Origin: a virus
Virus record (IMG/VR): IMGVR_UViG_3300046690_000427
Location: 1 to 20,145 of that record
Direction: 5' to 3' (one strand)
Length of the DNA stretch: 20,145 bases
Both the position numbers and the translations under genes were made by a program. The stretch's first letter is position 1. Every line of letters begins with the position of its first letter. The notes below the pieces were generated by a model that saw nothing but the letters and a program-made list of their open reading frames with translations, was not told where the DNA came from and did no database searches. Shown here piece after piece: positions 19,003-20,145 of this stretch.

Positions 19003-19870
19003 TGATACCCCTCCGATAGTCGATGCCCTTGAAGTCCGCAGTCGTTACGGGCTTGCGGTATTGCATGGGCACGGTTGCCTTATGTAGCGAGTTCCAGACC
19101 TTTTGCAGATCGGTCAGAAGCACGCCGACAGGATGCTGCGCCTGCTCATAGAATCCACCGAGCGTCAGGTAATGCGTCACGACAGCCGGTGCATTGTCGG
19201 CACCGACTTGATCCACGATGCTTTTCAGTGAGGCGTTGACCTTCGCGTTTCGCAAAGGCTCTACGCCATAACGCTTGAAATACGCCACGCTGTAAGCATC
19301 CCAGGATGCAGACGATGCAGCCGGATCTTTCTTTGCGGCACACTTCTTTTTCTGCGAGACCGGAGGCGCGTCAGCGTCGCCGGAAGGTGTTAAGTCATAG
19401 CTAAGAGTCAGTTCTTTCTTAGAGTCAGTCTTTACTTGTGTCGGATTAGGCGGCGACGGTTCAGCCGTCGACGGCTCAACCGTAGACGGTTCAGCCGGTG
19501 ACGGTTTATCCTGCGATGGTAAAAGTTCGCCCACCGCTTTCATCGGTGCGTCTGACACGATGTAGTCATATCCGGCAAAGCTCCCGTCTGCGTTGTGCTT
19601 CGGCTTATCGCTGCGCGAGAGATAGCCGGCCGTCATCAACTCGGCGAGAATGGCCTTCACACCGTCTCGCTTTGTGTGGCCGCCAGCACCGCGCACGCAG
19701 TCTGCTGTTTCATTCACGAGCGCCGCGACCGACACTTCCCAATGGTCAGGTTTGCTGAGAAGGAAAATAAGCAGCCCGCGCGCGGACCACGAAAGACGCT
19801 TGTCCCCGCTGATGGCGTTGCTGAGTACGTAGAAACCTGACTCGGGGCGTGCCCCGCGAACGATCGCCAT
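18983..19870 (-). CDS. Phage replication initiator, lambda-O-like
   Basis: The product has 295 residues in three parts. The first is an N-terminal winged helix (about 25-105), with LSWSARGLLIFLLSKPDHW, a long spacer and GVKAILAELMTAGYLSR. A low-complexity linker (about 118-150) follows, made of a repeated pentapeptide ending EPS. The C-terminal part (about 185-295) begins SWDAYSVAYFKRYGVEPLRN and is DnaD/O-like. It probably binds the repeats inside its own gene and recruits the loader encoded next. The four 15-bp DNA repeats encode the linker. Its function is inferred from position and architecture. Confidence 0.8.
   Translation of the reverse strand: MAIVRGARPESGFYVLSNAISGDKRLSWSARGLLIFLLSKPDHWEVSVAALVNETADCVRGAGGHTKRDGVKAILAELMTAGYLSRSDKPKHNADGSFAGYDYIVSDAPMKAVGELLPSQDKPSPAEPSTVEPSTAEPSPPNPTQVKTDSKKELTLSYDLTPSGDADAPPVSQKKKCAAKKDPAASSASWDAYSVAYFKRYGVEPLRNAKVNASLKSIVDQVGADNAPAVVTHYLTLGGFYEQAQHPVGVLLTDLQKVWNSLHKATVPMQYRKPVTTADFKGIDYRRGINADGTF
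19389..19440. other. AT-rich stretch, candidate DNA-unwinding element
   Basis: Bases 19391-19440 are 32 of 50 A/T, against a clearly GC-rich surrounding. The stretch contains two direct copies of AGAGTCAGT (19404-19412 and 19421-19429) and lies immediately downstream, in the sense of transcription, of the four tandem repeats. In lambda, ori has an AT-rich segment in the equivalent place. It could be coincidental, since the same bases code for protein. Confidence 0.45.
19455..19514. repeat. Four tandem 15-bp repeats, candidate origin iterons
   Basis: The units start at 19455, 19470, 19485 and 19500. The first is GACGG-TTCAG-CCGTC, itself a perfect inverted repeat; the second is GACGG-CTCAA-CCGTA; the third ends CCGGT; the fourth, GACGGTTTATCCTGC, is partly decayed. 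Repeats with dyad symmetry inside the initiator gene encode the linker of the protein, as in lambda O. Function is inferred. Confidence 0.6.
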
Positions 19871-20145
19871 TTATGCTTCCTCGTCTTTCGAATCCGCTTC
19901 CTGTTCGGAGTGTTCGGGCGGAACATCAGGCAGATTGGGGATCGGCTCGATCACGGCCGGGCCGCGCGCTTTGCCGACGAGCTTCGGCATTTCGTGGCGC
20001 AATCCGATCATGTCGATGACGGTCAGGTGCGGCTTGTTCGGTCCAACTAACTGCGCGCTGACTCGAGCGAATTCGAGCGCGCGCTTTTTGCCGACCACCT
20101 TGTGACCGTTGCGGATGTTGCTCCAGTAGATCGCGCCGATTCCGA
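19871..20145 (-). CDS. Partial HTH protein cut by the right edge
   Basis: The frame is open to the window end and lacks its start. The visible N-terminal part reads GIGAIYWSNIRNGHKVVGKK, which resembles the recognition helix and turn of XRE/Cro-like DNA-binding proteins. It is followed by RALEFARVSAQLVG. The C-terminal part is Pro/Glu/Asp-rich (VPPEHSEQEADSKDEEA). A GTG at 20098 could be mistaken for the start. It lies in front of the initiator gene, where a Cro or CII-type regulator would be expected; the exact class is not assignable from this fragment. Confidence 0.6.
   Translation of the reverse strand, partial: GIGAIYWSNIRNGHKVVGKKRALEFARVSAQLVGPNKPHLTVIDMIGLRHEMPKLVGKARGPAVIEPIPNLPDVPPEHSEQEADSKDEEA

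Overview
The window is one end of a temperate-phage genome (prophage). A tyrosine integrase lies on the + strand at the left edge. A nearly gapless block of about 40 early-region genes runs leftward on the - strand from the right edge (replication) toward the integrase. The high GC content, GC-rich third codon positions and the phage gene families (NinB, NinG, RusA, Dcm-type methylase, DnaC-like loader, DUF551) suggest a beta-proteobacterial host, probably of the Burkholderia group. That host assignment is an inference. No tRNA, rRNA, insertion sequence or CRISPR array was seen.

Layout. 1-270: terminator hairpin, two copies of a 24-bp direct repeat (candidate integrase sites) and two operator-like palindromes in front of int. 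271-1281: integrase. 1278-5091: an operon of small genes with an Ea22-like protein, a Dam-type adenine methylase and, last, an AlpA-like excisionase candidate whose stop codon overlaps that of int. 5173-11307: recombination and modification operon (DnaQ-like exonuclease, beta-class methylase, RusA, NinB, C5-cytosine methylase, winged-helix protein, NinG, small membrane proteins). 11381-13550: SSB-like protein and a P-loop ATPase (Sak4-like) with small genes. 13655-15493: seven tightly overlapped small phage genes, including a DUF551 protein. 15588-18068: regulatory-looking HTH genes. 18193-20145: DnaC-like helicase loader, a lambda-O-like initiator and a partial HTH gene cut by the right edge.

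Regulation. The most striking feature is a dispersed 17-bp palindrome, GATAC(C/T)-N5-(A/G)GTATC. It sits about 50-85 bp upstream of the first gene of each putative transcription unit, integrase included. In five cases it lies between, and overlaps, sigma70-like -35 and -10 boxes. This looks like a single-repressor regulon that controls at least six promoters at once. The repressor gene is not recognised in the window. A near-consensus LexA (SOS) box lies just inside the 5' end of the 17295-18068 gene.

Replication. The O-like gene contains four tandem 15-bp repeats, the first with internal dyad symmetry, followed by an AT-rich stretch. Lambda ori has the same arrangement inside gene O. The DnaC-like loader follows directly, so initiator, origin and loader form a lambda-type replication module.

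Several real genes are shorter than 60 codons (59-, 59-, 43-, 37-, 25- and 19-residue products). They were found from stop/start overlaps and ribosome-binding sites.
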